Notes under the pieces: model-generated | Seen by the model: only the letters and a program-made list of their open reading frames with translations | What the model was told of the DNA's origin: nothing | The model's database searches: none | Assembly: GCA_947579605.1 (NCBI GenBank) | Contig: OX388314.1 | Coordinates: 29,542,948-29,606,947 of the forward strand | Origin: Athripsodes cinereus | Taxonomy: Eukaryota > Arthropoda > Insecta > Trichoptera > Leptoceridae | DNA length: 64,000 nucleotides | Direction of reading: 5' to 3' | Position numbers and translations under genes: made by a program | Shown: one piece after another, positions 1 through 9,300 of the stretch | Numbering within the stretch: position 1 is the stretch's first letter | Layout: every line of letters starts with the position of its first letter

Positions 1-105
1 AAAAATACATTTAAAACAAATACAATCATACAATCAATACCTATACAGAGGGCGAGTTTATCGCAGAGGCGCGATTTCTTCCAACTAACACAAATATATT
101 GTTGT
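1..105 (-). repeat. LINE 3' UTR tail copy
   Basis: On the minus strand this segment reads as a LINE 3' UTR containing GGAAGAAATCGC...GCGATAAACTCGCC, able to form an ATCGC/GCGAT hairpin. It is nearly identical to 15210-15300, where it follows a LINE coding end. It abuts the 3' side of the RTE-like element at 240-3000. Whether it is that element's own tail or a separate truncated insertion cannot be told from the window edge. Confidence 0.6.
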
Positions 106-239
106 TAAACTTGTTATTACTAATAAGTTGTAGGTAACCTTATTCCCGAAGGGCTCAAGTCACTCGATAACGGGTGGATAGCCGAGAAAAATTAAAAATA
201 AAATTGTAGGTACATTCTTCTTCTTCTCAAAGTGCCATG

Positions 240-850
240 TCAGGTCCCCCCGACGTCGGCTATCACCCTGGCGTAGGCCTCTCTGTCCTGTGCCAGCCGG
301 AACAACTCCTCCACCCTCCGAACTCCGGTCCACTCTCGGATGTTTCTCAGCCAGGACATCTGCCGCCTTCCCACACCACGACTACCCTCAATTTTTCCTT
401 TCAAAATGAGTTGGAGCAAACTATATTTCTCATTTCGAAGTACGTGTCCCAAATATGCCATCTTCCTCATCTTTATGTTGGATAACAACTCTCTATCTGT
501 TCTAGCCCTCCGCAACACCTCATTATTGGTAACCAAATCAGTCCATGGGATGCGCAACATTCTGCGATGAAGCCACATCTCAAATGCCTCTATTCGGTTC
601 ATTGTGTTCGCTTTGAGGGTCCAAGTCTCTACTCCGTACAGCAAAATGGACCAAATGTAACACTTGACCATTCTCTGTCGTAGTTTTAGATTAATGTTAT
701 CGTTACTGAAGAAAGGTCGCATATTATTGAATGCAGCTCTCGCAATCTCTATTCTGCATTTCACCTCTTTTTCGGGGTCTATGTGTTCTGTTATCACACT
801 ACCGAGGTACTTGAAGCTGTGTACATGCTCTATTGGTTTTCCATTAAGTG
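240..850 (-). pseudogene. LINE C-terminal region, second half of broken ORF
   Basis: About 200 codons in a different frame from the upstream half, ending at 240. It carries the post-RT thumb/connection motifs of RTE-like elements: FKYLGSVITEH, a CYIWSILLYG box, WTLKANTMNRIEAFEMW, MLRIPWTD, MRKMAYLGHVLRNEKY and WLRNIREWTG. An ATG at 924-926 precedes it in frame, but the first 25 codons only re-read the upstream half out of frame, so this is not a separate gene. It ends about 130 bases before the shared LINE tail hairpin. Confidence 0.8.
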
Positions 851-2688
851 GTTGTTGCAAATAGCGCCTCACGGGTTCCGAAGGAGTTTCTGAAGCCAAA
901 TTGAGCATCATCCAAATCTTGCTCACACTTATTTCTTATTCTTGCGTGAATGATCTTCAACAATAATTTGAGCATGTGGCTCATGAGGCTTATAAGGCGG
1001 TAGTCACTACATTTTTTGGGGTGATTCTTTTTTGGCAGTGTGATGAATACTGATTCCAGCCAGTCGTTGGGGATGACCCCAGTGTCATATATTAAATTAA
1101 TTAGTGATAAAATTTTGTCAATGTTGGGTTCCTGGATCAGTTTGATTAATTCTACGGGAATTTCATCTGGGCCATTTGCCTTTCTTGTTTTAGATGTTGA
1201 TATTGCGTGCAAAAGTTCTGATTTTAGAATAGTTGGGCTTTCACTTGTGGATGAGACTGTGATGTTATCTCTATTATCTTTGAAAAGTGTACCAACGTAT
1301 GATTCCCATTTACTTAAAACCTCAGCCTCTTCCAGAATTAATTCGTCATTATCATTACATAGACACGTTGGCTTTTGTTTTCTTGTTAAGCCCGTTAATT
1401 CTTTCAATTTTTTGTGGACATTAAAAGTATCATGTCTCATGTTGAGTTGTTCCAGTTCGTTGCACTGCTTCCTCATCCATTCCTCCTTTGCAACTCTTAT
1501 TTCTCTTTTTATACGTCTATGAATAGCCTTGTATTGGGTGTCATTATTCTTTACTTGTCTGCGCTGGTCCATTAGTTGGAGAATATGATCGGTCATCCAA
1601 GCTTGTTTCTTTGGAAGCTTATCGGGTTTTAAGTGATTTTCGCATATCTCCGTAAAAATTTGTCTAATTTCATTCCACTGCTCATTTAAAGAGCTTGCAT
1701 TTTCTGACAACTCAACACCACTGAGCTTCACATTCAAGTCATTCCGAACTTTGGTTTCAATGTCTGAGTGGCTGAGCTTTGTAAGGTCAACTTTCACATT
1801 TTGTTTCGCCTTTTTTACAATCTTCAATTTCAACAAGATATTTGCGACTACTGGATTATGATCCGAGCCTATGTCTGCTCCTGGGTACGTTGTTACACGC
1901 CTGACAGAATTTTTAAATCTATTATTAATAAGAATGTAGTCAATTTGATTTCTAATCGGTGTCGGTTGGTTCGGATTATCCTGGGGAGATTTCCAGGTAT
2001 ACAATCTTCTTTTTGGTAATTTAAACCATGTATTGGTAATAATCATATTGTTATTTTGGCAGAATTCTACTAACTTATCACCTCTCTCATTTCCAACACC
2101 CAGGCCATAGTTGCCAACAATATCACCTCTGCAACCTTCTCCAACTTTAGCATTAAAATCTCCAATAATCAGGGTGATTTCAGTTTTCTTAATTGACTTT
2201 AGCACGTTATTGACATCGTGGTAGAAACTTTCAACTTCATTGTCGTATCTTCGTTCGGCTGTAGGCGCATACACCTGTACAATATTTATGTTAAAGGGTT
2301 GACCACTAAGCTGTAACAGCATGATACGGTTTGAAACTGGCACAAAATTATTGACAAATTGCTGTAGTTCTTTTTTTATGAATATCCCAACGCCATTTGG
2401 ACGTTGTTTGTCTTGCTGGTCACTGCCTGAATAGTAAATGGTACCTTTTTCGTAATATTCAATGCCCGATCCTAACCAGCGCATTTCACTGATTCCCATG
2501 ATATCCACGCACAATCTGGTTGTTTCCTGTATGAAATTGTCAGCCTTTCCCGCTGCATAGAGACTTCTCACATTCCATGTTCCAATCTTGAGGTTGGACT
2601 TCACTATATTGAGCCGGGAGATTCTTCGCACCCCTGGCCCATTTAAGGGCCGCCCGGGACTCGGGGCCGTGTTTAGGTTTCTCGCCAT
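844..2688 (-). pseudogene. LINE endonuclease and partial reverse transcriptase
   Basis: A 614-codon open frame starting at ATG 2686-2688. An exonuclease-endonuclease-phosphatase domain covers about residues 34-290: GTWNVRSL (Asn39), ISEMRW (Glu68), IIGDFNAKVG near 175-184 and GSDHNPV near 273. These are the expected metal and catalytic boxes, so the nuclease looks intact. The linker runs to about residue 490. The RT then begins with NGPDEIPVELIK and YRLISLMSHMLKLLLKIIHARI and stops right after QFGFRNSFGTREALFA. Conserved relatives continue here into the FxxDxxxAFD motif; this copy instead hits a short out-of-frame tail and a stop. Broken by deletion. Confidence 0.85.
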
Positions 2689-3009
2689 AGTGATTTCCTG
2701 GGAAGTTAAACCGGAGTGGTTTCCCGTTGCCTTCTCCGGTGGACTTTTCTGTCGGGGTTACCTACCCTTAGCTGGTGGGCTCCAGTTTTGTGGCGCTGGA
2801 GATTCGCCATTCATCCTCTCCCTATCTGCTATGGCTGATGTTAATGCCAGTGGCCACATTGCCCAGGGCTCGCGGGGCCTTAGAGACCACTCGTGGACGC
2901 TAGGGAGTAGGACTATTGGTAGTGTTGCTGATGGAATGCAACTGTGGCATTACACGGCATTTTTAGGCATACATTTTCCAGCAAAATATGCACCACCGTG
3001 ACCCTACCA

Positions 3010-3130
3010 AAATTTGAGCCCCAATAGGTACATTACTCCCTCCCTATACACGAGATATCTCTACTAGGGAGGTAGAATAATTATTATAATGATTGTTTTT
3101 TATTGTTTATTGAAAATAATTGTAATGTTA
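3010..3130 (+). repeat. Dispersed repeat, inverted partner at 41760-41880
   Basis: The segment with CTCCCTCCCTATACACGAGA, then TACTAGGGAGGTAGAATAAT and a TTTATTG-rich tail, is present as the reverse complement at about 41760-41880, inside the Harbinger-like element. About 90-100 bases match with small differences. It is a repeat fragment of unknown parent. Confidence 0.6.
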
Positions 3131-3519
3131 ATTATTCATGTGGTAGAATCATATTATTGAGTAGGTACCTACATGTCTTGTGTGTGTCAGTATCTAAATA
3201 CAAAGTATGTATATACCTAGCTGTATACGAACATAATTAAGTCCACACGCACATAACCTACGTACAAATATGTATATTATATTTATATCACGTACCTATT
3301 CAATTAACACAAAGTTATCAAAAAACAAAATTACGTACATACTCATGCTGAAAACAATTCAGGGTATGAAATGAAATATCTACTTAGTACCTACGTATTG
3401 CGAATATATTATGAAATCCAAACTGTTGGTGACGAACAAAAAAAATATTCGTATAAGAAAAATAAGGAAATTAAGTGAATAAACTAAATAATTGCTAATA
3501 ACATAATCAGTTACGATAC
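3131..3519. other. AT-rich intergenic stretch
   Basis: AT-rich DNA with TAGGTACCTAC-type words and no open frame with a recognisable product. Confidence 0.5.
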
Positions 3520-3925
3520 ATATTTTTATTTTATTATTTTATAAATATAGAAGCACAAAACAGACAATAACTACATAAATAAAGTTAGAAAAAAGGTTAA
3601 TCTTTCAGAGATCAGCTATCAACCAATACCATGCGCTACAATTAATTTCAAAAAGATAGGTACCTAACATTCCAATCATCTCAACATGCCTACATTATAC
3701 ACAGTCTCGCTCGCTCACTCAATCATCACACTAGCACAAAAACAAATCAATAATAATAATTAAAATAAAAAGTAAAAATCAAGGGAAAAGGAAAAAAAGG
3801 GGGGAGGGGGAAGATCACTGCGTACCTGCTGATTCATTTAGAAGTGTGGAAGTAAGTTTTTTAAATACCTGTCTCTTGTAAGCATTCAGAGGTAAACCAA
3901 ATAAATCGACGTCCGTCAGCATATT
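3520..3925 (-). mobile_element. LINE 3' end, 5'-truncated
   Basis: On the minus strand the last 34 codons of a LINE ORF (LTDVDLFGLPLNAYKRQVFK ... ending at TGA 3815-3817) are followed by a ~290-base 3' UTR with a G-poor end. The pattern GLPLNAYKRQ near the stop is common at the C terminus of CR1/Jockey-type reverse transcriptases. Upstream coding sequence is absent, so it is a short 5'-truncated copy. Confidence 0.5.
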
Positions 3926-4302
3926 ATTGTATAGAGATGTAATTTATCATATTGTCATGTATATTATACATTGTTATATATGAATTTAGGTTTAATCGGA
4001 AATACTATAAATCATATATTATTATGTTGTTAGCCTATTTAGTAGATAGCTAATATCTCCCTATGTAATATTATATTGTATTATATTACACACAATCATT
4101 ACTTATCCTAGTAAGTTATTATAGAGATATAAATTAACAGACACTTACCTAATATAAACAGATATGTAATAATATAAAACCTTTTAGGTGACCACTTATG
4201 TAGTGTCAATTATTATCAGAATGTGAAATTTATATATTAGATTATAATTATGTACCTACGTATTAGCGCTATTTTTCAAAGTAGATACCTACTACCGCAA
4301 AC

Positions 4303-4447
4303 GCCCTATAGAGAATAATAGGAATTATAATATATCTGTAATATTATATATGGGAGAGGTAGGTAGGTATTCGTCTATAGAAAATAATAGGAATTATAAT
4401 AGGTATATCTATAATATTATATATAGGAGGTAGGTAGGTATTCGTAG
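4303..4447 (+). repeat. Tandem duplication, about 75 bp x 2
   Basis: Two adjacent copies of a unit with AATAATAGGAATTATAATA, then ATATTATATATRGGAG and AGGTAGGTAGGTATTCGT. The second copy differs by a short insertion and is followed by extra TAGGTATTCGT steps. No gene is seen from 3925 to 4303; it is AT-rich. Confidence 0.7.
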
Positions 4448-4550
4448 GTATTCGTATTCGTCATTCCCACCACATTCTTAGCGCTCTGATGTCGTTGTAA
4501 TATAAAAGAGGGATGTCTGGACCATCAGATGTGATTATTTATTTCTTTAT

Positions 4551-4637
4551 AAACATATTTGATATCAATAAAACACTGTAAACAAACAAATATGTTTAAA
4601 ATGTCTTTTCACAATGTGAACACACAAACTCTAGATC
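4551..4637 (+). mobile_element. Short Penelope-like terminal insertion with 14-bp TSD
   Basis: An 87-bp insert flanked by perfect 14-bp copies of ATTTATTTCTTTAT (4537-4550 and 4638-4651). It holds AAACACTGTAAAC-type pLTR sequence and then ATG TCT TTT CAC AAT GTG AAC, the same ORF-start extension found at 13400-13438. It ends at CTCTAGATC, exactly as the 13-kb copy does. I read it as a 5'-truncated PLE copy consisting of the end of the pLTR plus the short downstream extension. Confidence 0.65.
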
Positions 4638-4708
4638 ATTTATTTCTTTATTAACAATTGTTTACGGCATGAGCCTTTTACATGTTGAAATTATGTAAAC
4701 AAAAGTAA

Positions 4709-4980
4709 CACTGAGAAAAATACTAACGAAATTTTCACAACGAATCCATGGTACGTACTATCAGATTAGGACCAGAGATAGTACAAACGATTCATTAGCA
4801 CGAATCTATAATACTAGCTTTTCGCAAACAAATCATTGGTAAATTTATTAACGATTTGTTTGCGAAAAGTTAATATTATTATAGATTCGTATTAATGAAT
4901 CGTTTGTACTATCTCTGGTCCTAATCTGAAAGTACGTACCAATGATTCGTTGTGAAATTTTGTTTGTATTTTTCTCAGTG
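4709..4980. mobile_element. Fold-back MITE with CACTGAGAAAAATAC ends
   Basis: A 272-bp unit whose two halves are inverted copies of each other over nearly the whole length: CACTGAGAAAAAT...GATTAGGACCAGAGATAGTA...CGCAAACAAATC and its reverse complement. The left flank ends TAA and the right flank begins TAG, so any duplication is at most 3 bp and imperfect. It has no coding capacity. A second, interrupted copy lies at 26898-27618. Superfamily is uncertain; CACTG ends occur in several groups. Confidence 0.75.
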
Positions 4981-5335
4981 TAGGTACACAATATCAATTT
5001 ACATATACAAAAGTCAAAGTTTATAAAATCACACATCAAGATCAGTGATAAAAAGAATTTGAATTAATCGTTTGATTACTTGTTTAGTACAAAGTACAGA
5101 GAAAAAAAAATAAGGTTACTTAACTAATAATATTCTCAAAATAATAAGTTATAAACAACCAGAGTTAGACAATTTAATCGGTTTAAATAAAATAAGTATA
5201 TAGTCAAAATAGAATGACATAAATACAAATCTGATGTAATTAATACTAGGTAAGTACCCTACCTACACTCAAATGTAAAAGTGACGATGGTTTGGACGAG
5301 GGGACTTCTTTTTATTTTCTATTGTGATTTATCTA
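4981..5335. other. AT-rich stretch, nothing recognised
   Basis: No coding signal. It contains a short A9 run and AT-rich words only. Confidence 0.4.
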
Positions 5336-5520
5336 TATCAGGTACTATAGGCAGAGAGAACGGAATGCTATATAGATCTATCCTTACATACTTCTTTCGC
5401 TTCTTCTACATTCATCCAGTTACACATACTTGCACGCCGATTTCTCTTACTCAACACGCGGTCGTCCTTTCCAATTTGATCCACGTGATCAAGCCACGTA
5501 GTTGTGTATTTAGATTTAAG
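5336..5520 (-). mobile_element. LINE-A 3' fragment
   Basis: The minus strand matches the C-terminal/3' UTR segment of the LINE at 59257-59577: the words for ACGTGGATCAA, GTGTTGAGTAAGAGAAAT and CATTCCGTTCTCTCTGCC appear in the same order. About 180 bases remain and the frame is broken. The same family (called LINE-A here) has copies at 7925, 39804, 40590/42250 and 58740. Confidence 0.6.
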
Positions 5521-5529
5521 ATAAAATGA

Positions 5530-6121
5530 AGTTTAGTAATAGATTTTAGCAGAAGTTAAGCTTTATAATTCTATAGAAAATAAATAAAGTGAGTTCTACA
5601 ACAAATACTCAGAATATAGGAATTGTAATAATATTGTTAAAGTTTGACAGGATCCAATAAAATGTTACGTCTTCATAATAACTACATAGTGAATACCTAC
5701 CACTACAATGTACATATTATAATAATGTCCTATACCTACTATTCAATACATACACTTGACCCGGCTGCTGGCTCAATACCTCACTACACACTCGCAGTTA
5801 AGATGATGTTGCATAATAGTTTCTCCGTAAATCCGATACCCCAACCCGTAAACAAATGGAAGTGCGTCCCACGTGGAGAAGTGGGAAGCCATCAGACTCC
5901 GCCCCCATAAACTTTCTTCTGCGTCTATTCCTAGAGGAAATAGCGAACGTGTAAAACTTTTTGTATTCGATTTTTTCTACTAGTTTAAAAAAATCAAAAA
6001 TTAATCTAGGTTTTCGGTTAATTTACCAAGTTAAATGGAAAAATTATTTCATGTTACTTTAAGTGAAATTACATAAAAAAAAATCGTCTGAGATAAAATG
6101 CTGTTTTTCAAAATCCACAAA
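5530..6121. other. Intergenic stretch with one GC-richer patch
   Basis: Mostly AT-rich. At 5850-5935 a GC-richer patch (GTCCCACGTGGAGAAGTGGG, then CCATCAGACTCCGCCCCC) stands out but shows no gene model. Nothing else is recognised. Confidence 0.4.
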
Positions 6122-6134
6122 GTCCATGAGAAAT

Positions 6135-6624
6135 AAAGTTTAGTTTATCGACCGACGGTTCTTGGTGGAAGTTCATATAAATAATTTTTAAAAATTAAAC
6201 ATGATAATTATATAGTGTCTGTACTTGAGAGCCATTAAGACTCGAGTGCATTTTTGACAAAAATGCCAAAGTTACGAAAAAAGCAGAAATAACATAACAG
6301 TCGTGAGTTTTAAGTACAGAAATGCTTAGGGTCTATTAAATAAGCTGTATAATACTATATACAGCTTATTACTAGTAAAATGTTGAGAATTTTTCGATTA
6401 AAAAATTGAATTTGAAAATGGCATTTTAGTACTTAAGACTAAATGGCTCTCAGCTACAGAGTTATTCCACTATTGACTTTATTATTATTCTTGTCAGCCG
6501 GCATTCAAGAGCTTCACTTTACATTTGCCTGACGATGAGAGCGGAAGCTCTTGAAAGCCGGCTCGCAAGAATAAATAAAGTCAATAGTGGAATAACTATA
6601 TATCGTGTTTCATTTTTAAAAATT
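6135..6624 (-). mobile_element. Penelope-like terminal unit, 13-bp TSD
   Basis: A 490-bp insertion between near-perfect 13-bp direct repeats (GTCCATGAGAAAT 6122-6134, GTCCATGAAAAAT 6625-6637). On the minus strand its 3' end reads into an ATG-led extension (ATGAACTTCCACCAAGAACC-type) shared with 27474-27510. Inside are inverted repeats: TTATTCCACTATTGACTTTA at about 6463 and again inverted near 6590, and a second pair around GAGAGCCATT. The hammerhead-like string CTGACGATGAGAGCGGAAGC with GAAAG lies at about 6528-6556. There is no RT; it resembles PLE pLTR-only copies. Confidence 0.6.
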
Positions 6625-6689
6625 GTCCATGAAAAATGCACAAAAAGTATGTTATATTTATAGTCAAAATGATAATAATAATAATAGAT

Positions 6690-7080
6690 GAAGTAGATGA
6701 GTAGATGGAGTAGATGACAGGCTCAAATACAGCATGCAGAAGGCCGTACTTCTATCGTCCACCAGGATAGTAAGAAGGTTTTTGTCCCTGTAGCTCTGTA
6801 AGTGATCTCCCATGATTGTACTATTTCATAGAACATCATGGAAGAATCAACTCGAATAATGTTGGGGTTCTACATTTGAATATACCTAAATTTATTTTAA
6901 TAATATTTTATGGTTTTTGTTATTTAATGTTTTATTTAAATTTTATTGTTAATCGTGTTAATTGTTATTGTTAATCGTGTTAATTGTTAATTGTATATTG
7001 TTAATCGTGTTAATCGTGTTAATTGTGTTCAAAATGTAGAATCTAATATTGTTTTGTTTAATAAATGAGATATGAGATAA
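6690..7080 (+). mobile_element. LINE 3' fragment, R2/NeSL-like C terminus
   Basis: Plus strand encodes YSMQKAVLLSSTRIVRRFL just before a stop, which resembles the LQKxAxLGTAxIxRKxL ending seen in R2/NeSL-type elements. An AT-rich 3' UTR follows with 4-5 repeats of ATTGTTAATCGTGTTA (6940-7030) and a (TAA)n tail near 7080. The coding part left is about 25-30 codons. Assignment rests on that short motif only. Confidence 0.4.
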
Positions 7081-7200
7081 TAATAATAATAAGAACACTT
7101 TATTGATCAGAAAAAAAAAATCATGAGCAATTGGCGAGCTTATTGCCTGGAGGCAATATCTTCCAGCTAACCAAAATGTTATCTAGACAAAGTTTACATC
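7080..7200 (-). mobile_element. LINE 3' tail with hairpin
   Basis: Minus strand: TTAGCTGGAAGATATTGCC...GGCAATAAGCTCGCCAATTG followed by a TTATTATTATT tail. It is a variant of the ATCGC/GCGAT 3' UTR hairpin found at 1-105, 8320-8360, 15255-15300 and 50066-50165. There is no coding sequence. Confidence 0.5.
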
Positions 7201-7481
7201 TATCACTATCAGGTTTACATGACTAAACGTTTTTTTTCTATAATAAAATAACACATTTTAAAATAATAGGTAATTAATATTTTATTTGTTGTTCGTTCGT
7301 TTGTTAGTATTCAAAGGAGATGGAAATTATTTACACTATTGATTATTGATGATGATACACTATTAAATTATATACAACATCGCTTTTACATTCCGTAATA
7401 GTTTACTAGGTAGGTGCACTGGTGCACATAATAATATTAATAATTCAAGAATTTTTGTGTTTACGCTGTGGAAATCCATTT

Positions 7482-7653
7482 TTAATTTTAATAAATAAAA
7501 TATAAAAATATATTATTGAGCACTGTTTAATCTCCACTATGTTTCCCTGAAGATGCCTACAAGTATAGGCGAAAACGTTCGGTATTTAACCTAACATAGT
7601 GGAGATTAAACAGTGCTCAATAATATATTTTTATATTTTATTTATTAAAATTA
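7482..7653. mobile_element. Inverted-repeat Penelope-like terminal unit
   Basis: Two ~60-base arms (7482-7541, 7594-7653) are reverse complements with few or no mismatches and contain the ATTAAACAGTG box shared by other PLE units here. Between them lies a hammerhead-like core at 7547-7574: CTGAAGA, stem GCCTA with loop and TAGGC, then GAAAACG. An extra U after CUGANGA departs from the minimal hammerhead consensus. Confidence 0.55.
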
Positions 7654-7924
7654 ATAATATTAAGTTTTACCGTGTTTTCTTAAAGATCTTACTACAGAGG
7701 TTGCATGCATACAGGAGACGAGAAATGAAAAGCAACCAAAATACAACTTTGATCAATAGCTACGAGTATAGGCTTGTGTCTCCGTGGAACAGTTTATTAT
7801 TATCATTGTATTTAATATTGTACAACTAACATATTTATCACGTCGCATTTATGCCAATAAAAATATGCATTTGTTATTTAACACATTGTAAGTTTTTGAT
7901 CGACGTGAACATGAAAAGAATTAG

Positions 7925-8225
7925 AAGATTGAGTGGATGCAAGAGGAGCGTTGTGCATAGAATGAATTGAGATGGTTTAGTCATATGGAACGAATGGAAG
8001 AGGAAAGTATGACAAAGAGGATATATTTGTCTGAAAAGAGGGGTGTGAGGAAGCGCGGGCGTCCGAAATTCTCAAGGACTGCCGTGTATTCAGTAAGAGA
8101 AATAGACGTGCGAGCATGAAAAATTGTATGAATGTAGAAGAATCGAAAGAAGTATGTTGGGACAGATTTATATCGCGTTCCGTTCTCTCTGCCTACCCCA
8201 CTTGGGATACGGTGTGAGGGAATAG
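7925..8225 (+). mobile_element. LINE-A 3' fragment
   Basis: Plus-strand copy of the LINE-A C-terminal region: words for GATGCAAGAGGAGCGTTGTG, ATGGAACGAATG, GACAAAGAGGATAT, then GGGCGTCCGAAA and TTCCGTTCTCTCTGCC, colinear with 59255-59560 but with small deletions and frameshifts. It ends near the GGTGTGAGGG box. Confidence 0.6.
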
Positions 8226-8232
8226 TGTAGTT

Positions 8233-8360
8233 ATAGCGATTATTTATTAATTTTATTCTTCACTGTACATTGTTTACAATAATACAAATTAACATAGAAA
8301 ATATCAATTATACAATTCAATGTACAGAGGGCGAGTTTATCGCTAAGTCTAACGTAATAC
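8233..8360 (-). mobile_element. LINE 3' UTR fragment
   Basis: Minus-strand copy of the shared 3' UTR: GCGATAAACTCGCCCTCTGT, then ATTGAATTGTATAATTGAT and an AATAAATAATCGC tail. It matches 15175-15265 in order and spacing. Only the tail is present. Confidence 0.55.
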
Positions 8361-8519
8361 GAGTACAGGCGTAATATTTACTGACATAATGATAAAATCC
8401 AAAGCCCAATGTTTGCTTACTTTGACCCGCGCCCTTGAGATGGATGCTCCATTAAACGGCGCCGAATAAATCATCCAACATAGGTACATACATACTTATT
8501 TATATTTAAAAGATAATAT

Positions 8520-9300
8520 TTAAATTAAATCAAACACTGTTTAATTCCACTATGAGATTGTTTTAATTATAACGTTTTCAACTACAATGTAGTCATCATC
8601 AGTAATAACACAATACTAAATCTTAAATTTAAAGGACACAACAATATTAAAATCTAAGGAGTGGTCTTAATTGGCAGGGTGTGTGTGGAGGGTGGAGGTG
8701 GAAAGTTCAGGGGCGGGTTCAGTAGCAGAAGTAGTGGTGAGGTTATTTGTGGGTGTTGAATATTTACTAAATTTTTATGATTATTAATTTCTAATGTTCC
8801 CAAGATGTCCAGTTTTTTGCCTTTAGAACATTTTTGCAGCAATTCCACACCGCTGAGGTCAAAATCATGGCCCGTATCTCTAGCATGGTCCGCCATTTCT
8901 GAATTGATACCAAAGTTCTTTTTAGCTCTAAGGTGCTCAGTTACTCGAGTATGAACTCTTCTGCCGGACTGACCGATGTAGGCTGAGTCACAGTCTTTAC
9001 AATTTATTTTAGAAACACCACTGGAATCTAATGGATTCATTTTTGATTTATTATTTAATATATATTTTCTAATCGAGTGGTCGGTATAAAATGCTGGTTG
9101 AAATGTTTTGTCTTTGCAGATGTTGATGAGAGATGTGGACAATGGACCAGTAGGTATATAGAATCTTGCGCCAGGGTTTATCTTGAATTGTTTTTGTTTT
9201 ACTATATATAGGTATACTTATAGATGACATGTTGGGTTGAGAATTTCTTAATTTTCTTACGTATTACATCAGGCTTATATCCGTTATTTGTTGCAATATT
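8520..9300 (-). mobile_element. Penelope-like element 3' part with GIY-YIG region
   Basis: The minus strand holds the C-terminal end of a PLE ORF followed by a 3' pLTR segment. After the stop near 8654 comes ACTGATGATGACTACATTGT...GAAAACG (8571-8603), a hammerhead-like string, then GTGGAATTAAACAGTGTTTG. The element is 5'-truncated near 9300; no RT domain remains. PLEs are retroelements that couple an RT to a GIY-YIG endonuclease and often carry pLTRs with hammerhead motifs. Confidence 0.75.
8654..9300 (-). pseudogene. PLE GIY-YIG endonuclease fragment
   Basis: The open frame from 9142 to 8654 contains FQPAFYTDHSIRKYILNNK, then VSKINCKDCDSAYIGQSGRR and VHTRVTEHLRA. This is the CxxC...YIGQ(S/T)GRR...R..EH pattern of PLE GIY-YIG nucleases; the GIY box is represented by the preceding KINC/AYIG part. 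The same frame extends upstream to INPGARFYIPTGPL, and after a small frame break to ATNNGYKPDVIRKKIKKF, a connector seen before the nuclease in PLEs. The tail after residue 120 is low-complexity, rich in Leu and Pro. Confidence 0.75.

Larger units (their letters stand above)
200..3000 (-). mobile_element. RTE-like LINE, near full length, core-deleted
   Basis: A minus-strand non-LTR retrotransposon. From its 5' end (about 3000) come an untranslated leader, an apurinic-type endonuclease plus the start of reverse transcriptase (846-2688), then an RTE-type C-terminal region (240 to about 850) and a short 3' UTR. The C-terminal motifs (SFKYLGSVI, LLYGVETWTL, FEMWLHRRML, GKIEGSRGVGRR) are typical of the RTE/CFDP2-like group. 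The two coding parts join out of frame near 850, with the palm domain and its YADD box missing, so this copy cannot move alone. Clade assignment is from motif style and would need a tree. Confidence 0.85.

Noticed and set aside
1040..2019. Plus-strand frames of 83-160 codons
   Set aside because: Antisense shadows of the LINE ORF.
2588..3001. Plus-strand 137-codon frame
   Set aside because: It is the antisense of the RTE-like element's leader.
7599..7829. Frame MEIKQCSIIYFYILF...
   Set aside because: It starts within a PLE inverted arm and is AT-driven.
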